In this document: positions 17,078-24,734 of the stretch, in pieces
Layout: each line of letters starts with the position of its first letter
Numbering within the stretch: the stretch's first letter is position 1
Source of the DNA: CAKUFA01 sp963656345
Lineage (GTDB): Bacteria > Bacillota > Clostridia > Christensenellales > Aristaeellaceae
Direction of reading: 5' to 3'
Assembly (NCBI GenBank): GCA_963656345.1
Contig: CAVKHY010000007.1
Location: 1 to 40,364 of the forward strand
Length of the DNA stretch: 40,364 bases
The notes under the pieces: model-generated
Seen by the model: the letters and a program-made list of their open reading frames with translations, nothing else
What the model was told of the DNA's origin: nothing
The model's database searches: none
Program-made: the position numbers and the translations under genes

Positions 17078-18138
17078 TTATTTCAGTAGATTGTTCTCAT
17101 CAAAGTAGTCAATCTTCATGGCGTGGCGAACTTCCTGCAGGGTCTTTGCAGCCGTCTTTTCGGCAACGGCACTGCCAGCCTTCAAAATCTCATAGACCTC
17201 ATCCGTGCGGCCTTCCCAATAGGTGCGCCGTTCCCGAATGGGCTGCAATACGGACTGCATCACATTGTTCAGGAACTTCTTGACCTTCACGTCGCCCAAG
17301 CCGCCCCGCTGATAGTGTGCCTTCAGCTCGTCGAGGCAGGCATACTCCGGCAGGAACTCGGCAAAGTGCTCATCAGTGGAGAAGGCATCCAGGTAGGTAA
17401 ACACCGGGTTGCCTTCCACCTTGCCGGGATCCTGCACCCGGAGATGATCCGGGTCGGTGAACATGGACATGATCTTGGTTTTGATTTCCTCAGGGNNNNN
17501 NNNNNGTAAATGCAGTTGCCCAGAGACTTGCTCATCTTGGCCTTACCATCAATGCCGGGGAGACGCATGCTGGCACGGTTGTTGGCCAGCAGAATCTGTG
17601 GCTCGGTCAGGGTCTCTCCGTACACTTCGTTGAACTTCCGGACAATTTCACGGGTCTGCTCCAGCATAGGTTCCTGATCCTCGCCTACAGGCACCACGGT
17701 GGCATGGAAGGCAGTAATATCCGCCGCCTGGCTGATGGGGTAGCAGAAGAAGCCCAACGGAATGCTGGCCTCAAAATTCTTCTGCTTAATTTCAGCCTTC
17801 ACCGTAGGATTCCGCTGCACCCGGGACACAGTGACCAGATTCATGTAATAGAAGGTCAGCTCCGTCAGCTCCGGCACCATGGACTGAATGAAAATGGTGG
17901 ACTTATCGGGGTCAATGCCGCAGGCCAGATAGTCCAGCGCCACCTGCATAATGTTCTGCCGCACCTTTTCCGGATGCTCCGCATTGTCCGTTAATGCCTG
18001 AGCGTCGGCAATCATGATGTAGATTTCATCAAAGCTGCCCGTGTTCTGCAGGCGTACCCGCTCCCGCAGGGAACCTACATAGTGACCTACATGCAGCCGT
18101 CCCGTGGGACGGTCACCCGTTAAAATAATCTGCTTCAT
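17078..18138 (-). CDS. trpS: Tryptophanyl-tRNA synthetase (split by an N gap)
   Basis: This is a class I aminoacyl-tRNA synthetase of about 353 residues that charges tRNA-Trp. It shows TGDRPTGRLHVGHYVGSL with the HIGH-type motif HVGH near residues 16-19, the tryptophan-site region ISQAADITAFHATVVPVGEDQ, and the signature AKMSKSLGN. Ten Ns at 17496-17505 interrupt it shortly after KMSKS. The sides read ...NCIY and (x)PEEIKTKI, and family sequences have about four residues (LSDS-like) between. Eleven missing bases would restore frame, so the Ns are a placeholder. ATG 18138 follows AAGGAG; the longer frame adds 22 unrelated residues. It is the last gene of the T-box-controlled transporter operon, which fits a tryptophan starvation response. 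Confidence 0.93.
17496..17505. other. Assembly gap (10 N) inside trpS
   Basis: Ten Ns lie between the IY and PEEIK codons. Frame arithmetic requires 11 bases (modulo 3), so the true length differs from the filler. Unlike the first gap, the flanks do not share a long overlap. Confidence 0.85.
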
Positions 18139-18204
18139 TTGCCGCTTTGCTCCTTCACTAAACTTGGTTTTGCAGGATGTACAGGGGAGACATCCTCCTT
18201 GCAA

Positions 18205-18387
18205 CTAATTCCCTGATTCGGTCAAGGTAATAGTAACTCTGTCAAGTCCTAAAGTAAGACCCGAAGATATGCCTGCAGAAAGGTTCTCACTCGCTTTGAT
18301 CAGTGCATTGCTAAAAATTGTGCAGCAAATGATAACCGTAGCCACACAACATGCCAGAATGACAAGCCACCGAATGTTCTTGTTCAT
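18205..18387 (-). CDS. 60-residue single-pass membrane protein between transporter and trpS
   Basis: The ORF starts ATG 18387 behind a textbook AAGGAGG nine bases upstream, which is strong support for translation. The product has a short basic N-terminus (MNKNIRW), a 20-residue hydrophobic helix with a Cys-Cys pair on each side (VILACCVATVIICCTIF), and a C-terminal tail of about 33 residues ending TITLTESGN. There is no lipobox with correct spacing, so an anchored helix with the tail outside is likely. I recognise no family. It sits 46 bases after the ATPase gene and 66 bases before trpS, inside the T-box regulon, so it may modulate the tryptophan transporter. That role is inference from position. 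Confidence 0.75.
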   Translation of the reverse strand: MNKNIRWLVILACCVATVIICCTIFSNALIKASENLSAGISSGLTLGLDRVTITLTESGN

Positions 18388-18433
18388 TGCACTTCGCCTC
18401 CTTACAAGCTCTAAATCAAGTGTCCTTTGTCCT

Positions 18434-19231
18434 TTACACGTTCAGCAGCATCCGGTCATTGTCCATGGCTTTGCCCTTTTTGCCGCTGTAAAGGCTCATC
18501 AGCTGTTCCACGTCCATGCCATCCCGCTGTTTGGCGTCAATGTCCAGGATGATTTCCCCATCATCCAGCATCAGGGTGCGGTTGCCGGTCTTCAGGGCCA
18601 TGTTCATGTTGTGGGTGATCATCATGGTGGGGATATGCCGTTCCTCCACAATTTTCACCGTGATGGCCATGACTTTCTCCGCCGTGGCAGGGTCAAGCGC
18701 TGCCGTATGCTCATCCAGCAAAAGCAGCTGAGGCTTGGCAATGGTGGCCATTAGCAGGGTCATGGCCTGCCGCTGTCCGCCGGAAAGCAGGCCAACTTTC
18801 ATTTTCAGCCGATCTTCCAGTCCCATGCCGAAGGAAGCAAGCTCTTCCTGAAAAAACGCCATATCACTCTTCCGCACGGCCTTGGACAGAGGAAATCTCC
18901 TCTCCTGATTATACGCCAAGGAAAGATTTTCTTCAATAGTTAAATCCGGCGCCGTGCCTTTCATGGGGTCCTGAAAGAGAATGCCGATGCGCCGTGCCCG
19001 GCGGAATTCCGGCAGGTAGGTAATGTCGTCCCCGTCCAGCAGGATGCTGCCGCTGTCTACCAGAAAGCTGCCCACAATGGCTCCAAACAGGGTAGACTTA
19101 CCGGCGCCGTTGGAGCCCAGTATGGTGATGAAGTCCTGATTTTCCACCTTCAGGGATACATGGTTCAGGGCTGTGTGTTCATTCACCGTACCCTTGCCGA
19201 AGGTTTTGCAGATATCACGAATTTCAAGCAC
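18434..19231 (-). CDS. ABC transporter ATP-binding protein (TrpZ-like)
   Basis: The 265-residue ATPase has Walker A GSNGAGKST, Q-loop LFQDP, signature LLSGGQRQAMTLLM, Walker B LLLLDEHTAALDP and the H-loop ITHNMNMAL. It would energise the adjacent permease and binding protein. GTG 19231 is preferred: GGGAGG lies about nine bases upstream and the family-like sequence begins VLEIRDICKTF. The start overlaps the permease stop by eight bases. The nearest known systems are the ABC_sub_bind-type importers annotated as tryptophan/tyrosine or uncharacterised amino-acid transporters. The T-box and trpS support tryptophan or a precursor. Confidence 0.9.
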   Translation of the reverse strand: MLEIRDICKTFGKGTVNEHTALNHVSLKVENQDFITILGSNGAGKSTLFGAIVGSFLVDSGSILLDGDDITYLPEFRRARRIGILFQDPMKGTAPDLTIEENLSLAYNQERRFPLSKAVRKSDMAFFQEELASFGMGLEDRLKMKVGLLSGGQRQAMTLLMATIAKPQLLLLDEHTAALDPATAEKVMAITVKIVEERHIPTMMITHNMNMALKTGNRTLMLDDGEIILDIDAKQRDGMDVEQLMSLYSGKKGKAMDNDRMLLNV

Positions 19232-20126
19232 GGCGTTTGCCCTCCCTGCGTACACGAGCCACATGAAGCCGTTCCTTTACTGTGGGAATGCACAGTGCGA
19301 TGGCCACGATGGTGGCGCTGATCAGCTTCAGGAAATAGGTGGGGAAAATGTTGGTGGACAAAGCCAGGGCAATAATCAGCCGATAGATGACCGAGCCTGC
19401 CACGGCGCTGATGAGCCCCAGGGTAACCCCTTTTCGGCCAAGAAGCACCTCGCCGATGATCACCGAGGCAAGACCCACCACCATGATGCCCACGCCGCCG
19501 GAGATGTCCGCATAGCCCTGATACTGGGCAATGACGCCGCCGCACAGGGCAATGCAACCGTTGCTGATCATCAGCCCCAAATTGCGGATGCGGTCTGCAT
19601 TAATGGAGGAGGAACGCACCATGGCCTCATTATTGCCGGTGGCACGGATGCACAGACCCAGATGGGTGTGGAAGAACCAGGCCAGCACCGCCAGCACTGC
19701 GGCAGCCAGCACCACGCCCACCAGCACCCGCACCACATCCTTGGTGAAGGGCAGCTGCTTGATCAGGATGCGGAAAAGGGTCTGCTTATCCAGCAGGGTC
19801 ACATTGGCGCTGGCACCCATCACAGCCAGGTTCACCGTGTACAGTCCGCTCATGGTCAGGATGCCTGCCAGAATGGGATGAATCCCCAGCTTGGTCTGCA
19901 AAACGCCTGTGACGAGGCCGGCACCCATGCCTGCCAGGAAGGCCAGCAGCAGTCCCAGAAAGGGATGCCCTGCCACTGTCATCATGGCAGATACTGCCAC
20001 CCCCAGGGTGAAAGAACCTTCTGCCGTAAGATCCGGGGTATTCAGCACACGGAAGCTGATGTACACACCCATGGCCAGCAGGCTGTAAAGCAGACCCAGC
20101 TGAAGGGCGCTAAGCACCATGTTCAC
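19224..20126 (-). CDS. ABC transporter permease (TrpY-like, branched-chain type)
   Basis: The 300-residue hydrophobic protein has about eight to nine membrane segments and belongs to the BPD_transp_2 class used by branched-chain and ABC_sub_bind importers (LNTPDLTAEGSFTLG near the N-terminus, NNEAMVRSSSINADRIRNLG as cytoplasmic coupling loop, SVIIGEVLLGRKG near the end). Start GTG 20126 has AAGGAG ten bases upstream. ATG 20120, two codons in, is also possible. It overlaps the ATPase start by eight bases. A strong hairpin precedes it, which may lower its level relative to the binding protein. Confidence 0.88.
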   Translation of the reverse strand: MNMVLSALQLGLLYSLLAMGVYISFRVLNTPDLTAEGSFTLGVAVSAMMTVAGHPFLGLLLAFLAGMGAGLVTGVLQTKLGIHPILAGILTMSGLYTVNLAVMGASANVTLLDKQTLFRILIKQLPFTKDVVRVLVGVVLAAAVLAVLAWFFHTHLGLCIRATGNNEAMVRSSSINADRIRNLGLMISNGCIALCGGVIAQYQGYADISGGVGIMVVGLASVIIGEVLLGRKGVTLGLISAVAGSVIYRLIIALALSTNIFPTYFLKLISATIVAIALCIPTVKERLHVARVRREGKRRA

Positions 20127-20155
20127 TCCGCTCCAACTCCTTTTTGCGCAAAGTG

Positions 20156-20188
20156 CCCGGCGGGAAGGAGAAGATCCTGCCCGCCGGG
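20156..20188 (-). terminator. Intercistronic GC-rich hairpin between binding protein and permease
   Basis: A perfect 9-bp stem (20156-20164 with 20180-20188) has a 15-base loop and no T-tract, between the binding-protein stop and the permease start. It is better read as an mRNA-stabilising or partial-termination hairpin that favours binding-protein expression than as a true terminator. Confidence 0.55.
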
Positions 20189-20203
20189 TGTGGGAATGAT
20201 GAT

Positions 20204-21160
20204 TTACTCTACAATCTGTGCCTGTGCCAGCACGTCTTCACTGAGGGTTACGCCGATGGCATCTGCCGTGGTCTTGTTGATCACCATGGTGAAGTCGCTG
20301 ACAACAACGGCGGGAATATCGGCAACTGCCGTGCCCTTCAGGTACTGGTCGGACATGTCGGCGGTCAGGGCGCCGATTTCACGGTCGCTGATGGAGATGG
20401 TAGCAAAGGCGCCGGAGTTCACCATTACGGCGGAGGAGCCGTATACGGGAATCTTTGCGTCGCTGGCCACTTCTGCCACAACGCTCATGGCTGTCTGCAC
20501 AACGGAGTCATTGGGCACAAAGATGGCATCCACACGGCCTACCAGGGATTCTACTGCCTGCTGCACCTCGTTGGAGGAAGTAACAACGGCTTCCACATAG
20601 CTGAGGTCGTTGGCATCCAAGTAAGCCTTGGCTTCATTGACGGTGGTCACGGAGTTGATCTCGCTGGTGCAGTAGATCAGGCCGTAGGTCTTGCAGCCGG
20701 GGGTCAGTTCATCGGAAAGCTTGAACATTTCGGCTACCGGAATGGCGTTGCTGGTGCCGGTGGCATTCTTGTCGGGGTGCGCCATGTCGGTGATCAGACC
20801 TGCGCCCACAGGGTTGCTGACGGAAATGAAGAACAGGGGAATGTCACTTTCCATGTTCAGGAAGGCCTGAGCCGGAGGGGTGGCAATGGTCACCACATAA
20901 TCCACGCCGGATTCCACCACGGCCTGGCAGATAGCAGCCAGGTTGCTCATGTCGCCCTGGGCATTGCGATAGTCGAAGGTCATGTCTGCTTCACTGTAGC
21001 CCAGTTCCCGCATCCGGTCGATGTAGCCTTCCCGCATGTCGGTAAAGGCACCGTTGTCCGCCATTTGGATGATGCCTACCCGAATGGGTTCGGCAAAGGC
21101 GGCGCAGCATACGCACAGGGCAACCAGCAGGGTGACGAGGGAAGTCAGCAGCTTTTTCAT
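20204..21160 (-). CDS. ABC transporter substrate-binding protein (TrpX-like, ABC_sub_bind family)
   Basis: The 318-residue protein starts with a signal peptide (MKKLL, hydrophobic core, likely cleavage AFA-E). It continues as an ABC_sub_bind domain: RVGIIQMADNGAFTDMREG, TIATPPAQAFLN, FFISVSNPVGAGLI, IYCTSEINSVTT and FVPNDSVVQTAMS. The Cys pair in the signal region is not in a lipobox. ATG 21160 has AAAGGATGG upstream. It is the first gene after a T-box leader. Members of this family with permease and ATPase partners have been predicted as tryptophan importers when under tryptophan T-box control, which is the arrangement here. Ligand identity is inferred. Confidence 0.88.
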   Translation of the reverse strand: MKKLLTSLVTLLVALCVCCAAFAEPIRVGIIQMADNGAFTDMREGYIDRMRELGYSEADMTFDYRNAQGDMSNLAAICQAVVESGVDYVVTIATPPAQAFLNMESDIPLFFISVSNPVGAGLITDMAHPDKNATGTSNAIPVAEMFKLSDELTPGCKTYGLIYCTSEINSVTTVNEAKAYLDANDLSYVEAVVTSSNEVQQAVESLVGRVDAIFVPNDSVVQTAMSVVAEVASDAKIPVYGSSAVMVNSGAFATISISDREIGALTADMSDQYLKGTAVADIPAVVVSDFTMVINKTTADAIGVTLSEDVLAQAQIVE

Positions 21161-21258
21161 GGGGATCCATCCTTTCTCTTTAGGGCAGCGTCTTTGCTTG
21201 CCCGTGTCCGGCGTCTTGATCGGCGGCGCCCATGAAGATTTTTGTTTCCGCAGGGTAT

Positions 21259-21295
21259 AAAAAACGCATCTGTCCTTTTATCAAGGACAGATGCG
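21259..21295 (-). terminator. T-box regulatory terminator
   Basis: An 11-bp perfect stem (21265-21275 with 21285-21295), a 9-base loop, then six Ts on the minus strand (21259-21264). It lies about 100 bases before the binding-protein gene and its 5' arm overlaps the antiterminator region, as expected for transcriptional T-boxes. Confidence 0.92.
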
Positions 21296-21518
21296 GTAAA
21301 CATCTGCGGTACCACCTTGTTTGACGGTTGCCCGTCCACTCTCTCGGATGCCGACACATCCGCAGCCCTGTAACGCTGGCTCTGCGTCACGCCATACTCA
21401 GGGAAGAACCCTTTTCCGCATGCCCTCGGCGGTCCATTTGCCGATCCGCTTTCTGCCGGTTTCCATCCTCCCGGCTCTCTGGAAGTGCGCTGTCGGTTTA
21501 ATCTCCGCCTCAACGGTT
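21259..21518 (-). promoter_or_regulatory. T-box leader riboswitch, probable tryptophan specifier (UGG)
   Basis: On the minus strand the leader shows the conserved T-box sequence AGGTGGTACCGCAG (21304-21317) followed by a long terminator hairpin. Upstream lies a Stem I with AGAGAG, an apical AGGATGG and a specifier region. The specifier context is AAATGGACCGCCGAG, the usual 'NNN-ACC-yyCGAG' pattern, making TGG at 21434-21436 the likely specifier codon. Uncharged tRNA-Trp would pair with this codon and with the UGGU bulge and prevent termination. The bulge base U fits an A discriminator exactly and a G discriminator by wobble. Bacterial tRNA-Trp usually has G73, a small mismatch worth noting. 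Confidence 0.88.
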
Positions 21519-21524
21519 TACTGC

Positions 21525-21553
21525 ATGATAGCATGTTTGTTTCTGTGTGTCAA
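21525..21553 (-). promoter_or_regulatory. Promoter of the T-box/tryptophan operon
   Basis: Read on the minus strand: TTGACA (21548-21553), a 17-base spacer, TATCAT (21525-21530). The expected start of the leader is near 21518. Confidence 0.85.
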
Positions 21554-21618
21554 GAGCGAAATGGATGATTCGGGATGTTTTTTTCCTGTTTTTCAATTTT
21601 GCATGAAAGGGGACGTGC

Positions 21619-22854
21619 CTATTCCTGCTCATCCGGCAGTCCGGCTTCCTCCATGCTGCCAAGTCTGCGCTCGATGCTGCGGGTACGGACAAAGGCGGAA
21701 TCAATGGATTCGCTGGCCTGACGAAGCCGCTGCTGGGTCTTTTCCAGGGTATCGGCAAACAGGCCGAAGTCTTGCTTTACAGCCCGCAGCAACTTCCACA
21801 CCTCGCCGGAACGCTTTTCAATGGCCAGGGTGCGGAAGCCCATTTGCAAGGCATTCAGCAAGGCGGCAAAGGTACTGGGGCCTGCCACCAGCACACGCTG
21901 TTCCCGCTGCAGGCTTTCCACCAGTTCGGGGGATTGGACAGCCTCCGCATACAGGCCTTCCACCGGCAGAAACATAATGGCGAAGTCCGTGGTGTAGGGA
22001 GGTTTCACATATTTGCTGGCGATGCGCTTGGCTTCCGTCTTCAGTGCCTGCTGCAAGGCCTTCCGGGCTTCCTCTGTTGCTGCCGCATTGCCGGTTTTGG
22101 AGGCGTCCACCAGCCGCATGTAATCCTCCTGAGGAAACTTGCTGTCAATGGCCAGATAGACCACCGCATCCCCTTTGCCGGGCAGCTTCACGGCGTACTC
22201 TACCCGTTCCGCACTGCCGGGGATAACGGCCACATTGGCTTCGTACTGCTCGGGGGAAAGAATCTGGCTCAGCAGAGCGCCCAGCTGCATTTCGCCCCAA
22301 ATGCCCCGGGTCTTCACATTGGTCAGGACTTTTTTCAGATCGCCAACACCGGCGGCTAGGGTCTGCATTTCGCCAAGCCCCTTGTACACCTGTTCCAGCC
22401 GCTGACTGACCTGGGCAAAGCTTTCCGTCAATCGGCGATCCAGGGTCTCCGTCAGCTTTTCATCTACGGTCTTCCGCATTTCGGTGAGCTGACGGTCGTT
22501 TTGCTGACGCATCTGTTCCAGCCGGGTGTCCACCTGCGTCAGGCTTCGGTTCAGCTGTTCGTTTTGTTCCCGGGCGGAATACGCCAATTGCCGCTGAATG
22601 CTCTCCAGCAGGGATGTCTGCCCGTTGGCAATGCTGGTCATGGTACGGCTGCTGCTTTCCACAATGCTCTGGGCTGTGCGCTGACGATCCTGCTGGTGTG
22701 CGTCCAGCTCGTCCATGACTGTGTTGCCCCAATCGTCCTGCCCACGGCGCTGCCTGCGGAGCTGGCTGCATACGATGATCAGCAGTACAATCAGCAGCAG
22801 CACGGCGAGAGCGGCCAAGCCGGTGGTAATCATCCACATGGTTTCCTGATCCAT
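21619..22854 (-). CDS. rmuC: DNA recombination protein RmuC
   Basis: The 411-residue protein has an N-terminal membrane helix (LAALAVLLLIVLLIIVC), a long coiled coil rich in Gln/Arg (residues ~50-150), and the RmuC domain, visible in GDLKKVLTNVKTRGIWGE, AVKLPGKGDAVVYLAIDSKFP, and FLPVEGLYAEAV. RmuC proteins limit DNA inversions and are thought to be nuclease-fold proteins acting at DNA secondary structures. ATG 22854 has AAGGAG seven bases upstream; an upstream in-frame extension lies in the hairpin region and is rejected. It is downstream of recR, separated by 69 bases containing a hairpin, so it may be partly uncoupled. Confidence 0.92.
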   Translation of the reverse strand: MDQETMWMITTGLAALAVLLLIVLLIIVCSQLRRQRRGQDDWGNTVMDELDAHQQDRQRTAQSIVESSSRTMTSIANGQTSLLESIQRQLAYSAREQNEQLNRSLTQVDTRLEQMRQQNDRQLTEMRKTVDEKLTETLDRRLTESFAQVSQRLEQVYKGLGEMQTLAAGVGDLKKVLTNVKTRGIWGEMQLGALLSQILSPEQYEANVAVIPGSAERVEYAVKLPGKGDAVVYLAIDSKFPQEDYMRLVDASKTGNAAATEEARKALQQALKTEAKRIASKYVKPPYTTDFAIMFLPVEGLYAEAVQSPELVESLQREQRVLVAGPSTFAALLNALQMGFRTLAIEKRSGEVWKLLRAVKQDFGLFADTLEKTQQRLRQASESIDSAFVRTRSIERRLGSMEEAGLPDEQE

Positions 22855-22886
22855 GGTACACTCCTTCGATCCTGCATGATACAAAG

Positions 22887-22918
22887 CTGCGGGAGGCGCA
22901 AAACGCATCCTCCCGCAG
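22887..22918 (-). terminator. Hairpin between recR and rmuC
   Basis: A perfect 10-bp stem (22887-22896 with 22909-22918) is followed on the minus strand by CTTTGTATC. The T-tract is short, so partial termination or message processing is more likely than a full stop. Confidence 0.55.
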
Positions 22919-22923
22919 CATGT

Positions 22924-23523
22924 TCACATTTCTCTGCGCCCTTCCAAGGCAATGGAAAGGGTAACTTCATCTGCATACTCCAGATCACTGCCGACCGGCA
23001 CGCCGTGGGCAATGCGGGTCACCCGAATGCCCATGGGCTTGATCATGCGGGCAATGTAGGTGGCTGTAGCCTCACCCTCCACATCCGGGTTGGTGGCAAG
23101 GATCACCTCTGTCACGCTGCCGTCCGTCAGGCGGGTCATCAGTTCCTTAATGCGGATATCATCCGGCCCGACCCCATCCATGGGGGACAGGGTGCCATGA
23201 AGCACATGGTACAGTCCGTGATAGTCATGCATCCGTTCCATGGCGGCCACATCCCGGGGATCACGCACCACGCAGATCTGCCCGTTGTGCCGCTCCTGAT
23301 CCTTGCACACATCGCAAAGCTCCTCCGTGGCGTAATTGCCGCAAACGGAACAATAGCGGATGGTCTTCCGGCCCTGCCAAATGGCAGTTGCCAGGGAGCG
23401 GACGTCATCCAGCGGCATGCTCACAATGTGATAGGCCAGCCGCTGGGCGGTCTTCTGCCCGATGCCGGGCAGGCGGGACAATTCCGATACCATCCGCTGG
23501 ATGGATTCGATTTGTCCTGCCAT
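22924..23523 (-). CDS. recR: Recombination mediator RecR
   Basis: The 199-residue protein has every RecR element in order: helix-hairpin-helix (LPGIGQKTAQRLAYHI), the C4 zinc finger (CSVCGN...CDVC), a Toprim domain (ICVVRDPRDVAAMER, LATNPDVEGEATA) and the C-terminal RIAHGVPVGSDLEYAD. It works with RecO and RecF to load RecA at gaps. The start overlaps the stop of the YbaB gene by one base (TGATG), the arrangement found in many bacteria. dnaX, often upstream in this cluster, is not in the window; a DUF4097 gene stands there instead. Confidence 0.96.
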   Translation of the reverse strand: MAGQIESIQRMVSELSRLPGIGQKTAQRLAYHIVSMPLDDVRSLATAIWQGRKTIRYCSVCGNYATEELCDVCKDQERHNGQICVVRDPRDVAAMERMHDYHGLYHVLHGTLSPMDGVGPDDIRIKELMTRLTDGSVTEVILATNPDVEGEATATYIARMIKPMGIRVTRIAHGVPVGSDLEYADEVTLSIALEGRREM

Positions 23524-23861
23524 CAGAACATGCCGCCCATACCGGGAGCCATTTTGCCCATGGCTTCTTCCCGTGCTTCCTCACCCTTGCGGAGAGCTTC
23601 ATTCACGGCAGCCATGATCAGATCCTGCAGCATATCGATATCGTCAGGATCCACCACCTGGGGATTGATGGTGATGCTGGTCAGCTCCCGCTTGCCGGAA
23701 ACCTTGACCGATACCATGCCGCCGCCGGAGGCAGCTTCGTATTCCTTAGCGTCCAGGGCTTCCTGGGCCTCGGTCATCTGCTGCTGCAGCTTCTGTGCCT
23801 GCCGCATCAGCTGCTGCATGTTAGCCCCGCCGCCAAAGCCGCCGAAATTCTGTCTTCCCAT
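23523..23861 (-). CDS. YbaB/EbfC-family nucleoid-associated protein
   Basis: The 112-residue protein is a typical YbaB/EbfC. It has a Gly-rich N-terminus, a Gln-rich helix (MQQLMRQAQKLQQQMTEAQ), the central strand pair (VSVKVSGKRELTSITINPQVV), then DMLQDLIMAAVNEALRK and a Met/Gly tail. Members form dimers with a tweezer shape that bind DNA. The ribosome binding site GAGGAGG lies in the last codons of the DUF4097 gene, three bases from which this gene starts, and it overlaps recR by one base. Confidence 0.95.
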   Translation of the reverse strand: MGRQNFGGFGGGANMQQLMRQAQKLQQQMTEAQEALDAKEYEAASGGGMVSVKVSGKRELTSITINPQVVDPDDIDMLQDLIMAAVNEALRKGEEAREEAMGKMAPGMGGMF

Positions 23862-23864
23862 GGG

Positions 23865-24614
23865 TTATTCCTCCTCGACTTTACTGTTTTCGTGAATTTC
23901 CAGATCGCCTGAAATACTGTTGATGCGAATGACAGGGGCGTTCTCCTTCAGGAACACGCCGCTGGTACGTACCCGGCCGTTCAGGGAAGACAGGGTCGCA
24001 TCCGCCTCCGTGATGGGGGCGTACAGGCGAATATTGCCCGATACGGTGTTGCCGTCCACCTTTTCAAAAGGCTCAACAAATTCCAGCGTAGTTTCTCCGC
24101 TGACGTTCATGGTCTTGACCTGCCGGGCACTCACGTTCTGCACCTTGACCTGACCGGAAACAGACCGAAGGTTCAGCCCGTCACAGGTGATATTCATGGC
24201 ATGAATGTCCCCGGTGGCTGTTTTCAGGTTCAGATTCATGCTGTTCATGCCCATGGTGCGCAGATCGCCGGAAACCGTTTCCAAAGAAAGATCCGTGCCG
24301 GTTAATCCCCGCACGTTCACGGCGCCGGAAATGGTGCTGATGCTTGCCGCACCCTTCCAGCTTTTCGGCACACGGACAAACAGCTGCATCCACCGCTCGG
24401 TGTTCAGCTTCATGGTCAGCCCGTAGGTGGGCTGCTCCAGCAGCAGCTTCCCGTCGCTGCAGGAGATTTTCAGGTCGGTTACGTCGTGTTCGTCGCCGGA
24501 CACCACCACTTGAATTTCCGGCACATCGTCCACGATCATTTCAAGGGAAGCCCAGGCGAGCCGCACATTCAGTGCATTGACCTGCGGAGCTGCAAAGCTT
24601 TCATTGCGATTCAT
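23865..24614 (-). CDS. DUF4097-type beta-helix protein
   Basis: The 249-residue protein is built from repeated short beta strands with the pattern 'V(S/T)GD(L/I)...': ISTISGAVNVRGL, LETVSGDLRTMG, LKTATGDIHAMN, LRSVSGQVKVQN, NTVSGNIRLYA, INSISGDLEIHE. This is the adhesin-like right-handed coil of DUF4097. No signal peptide or membrane helix is visible, so it is probably cytoplasmic or peripheral. Function is unknown; relatives lie beside envelope-stress genes. ATG 24614 has AAGGAGG upstream and its own promoter follows the nrdR terminator. It appears to be co-transcribed with the YbaB gene and recR. Confidence 0.8.
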   Translation of the reverse strand: MNRNESFAAPQVNALNVRLAWASLEMIVDDVPEIQVVVSGDEHDVTDLKISCSDGKLLLEQPTYGLTMKLNTERWMQLFVRVPKSWKGAASISTISGAVNVRGLTGTDLSLETVSGDLRTMGMNSMNLNLKTATGDIHAMNITCDGLNLRSVSGQVKVQNVSARQVKTMNVSGETTLEFVEPFEKVDGNTVSGNIRLYAPITEADATLSSLNGRVRTSGVFLKENAPVIRINSISGDLEIHENSKVEEE

Positions 24615-24642
24615 TCTTCGTTCCTCCTTGAAACTCCCTGTT

Positions 24643-24671
24643 ATCATACCACGTTTTTTTTGCTTTCGCAA
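24643..24671 (-). promoter_or_regulatory. Promoter of the DUF4097-ybaB-recR unit
   Basis: Read on the minus strand: TTGCGA (24666-24671), a 17-base spacer rich in A, TATGAT (24643-24648), 29 bases before the DUF4097 start. Confidence 0.7.
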
Positions 24672-24696
24672 CAGCATGCACAAGGAACAAACTACC

Positions 24697-24726
24697 AAAA
24701 AAGCCGCAGGCGCACAGGCTTGCGGC
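24697..24726 (-). terminator. Terminator downstream of nrdR
   Basis: A GCCGCA/TGCGGC stem (24703-24708 with 24721-24726), a 12-base loop, and a run of six Ts on the minus strand (24697-24702), nine bases past the nrdR stop. Confidence 0.85.
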
Positions 24727-24734
24727 ACAGGGGG

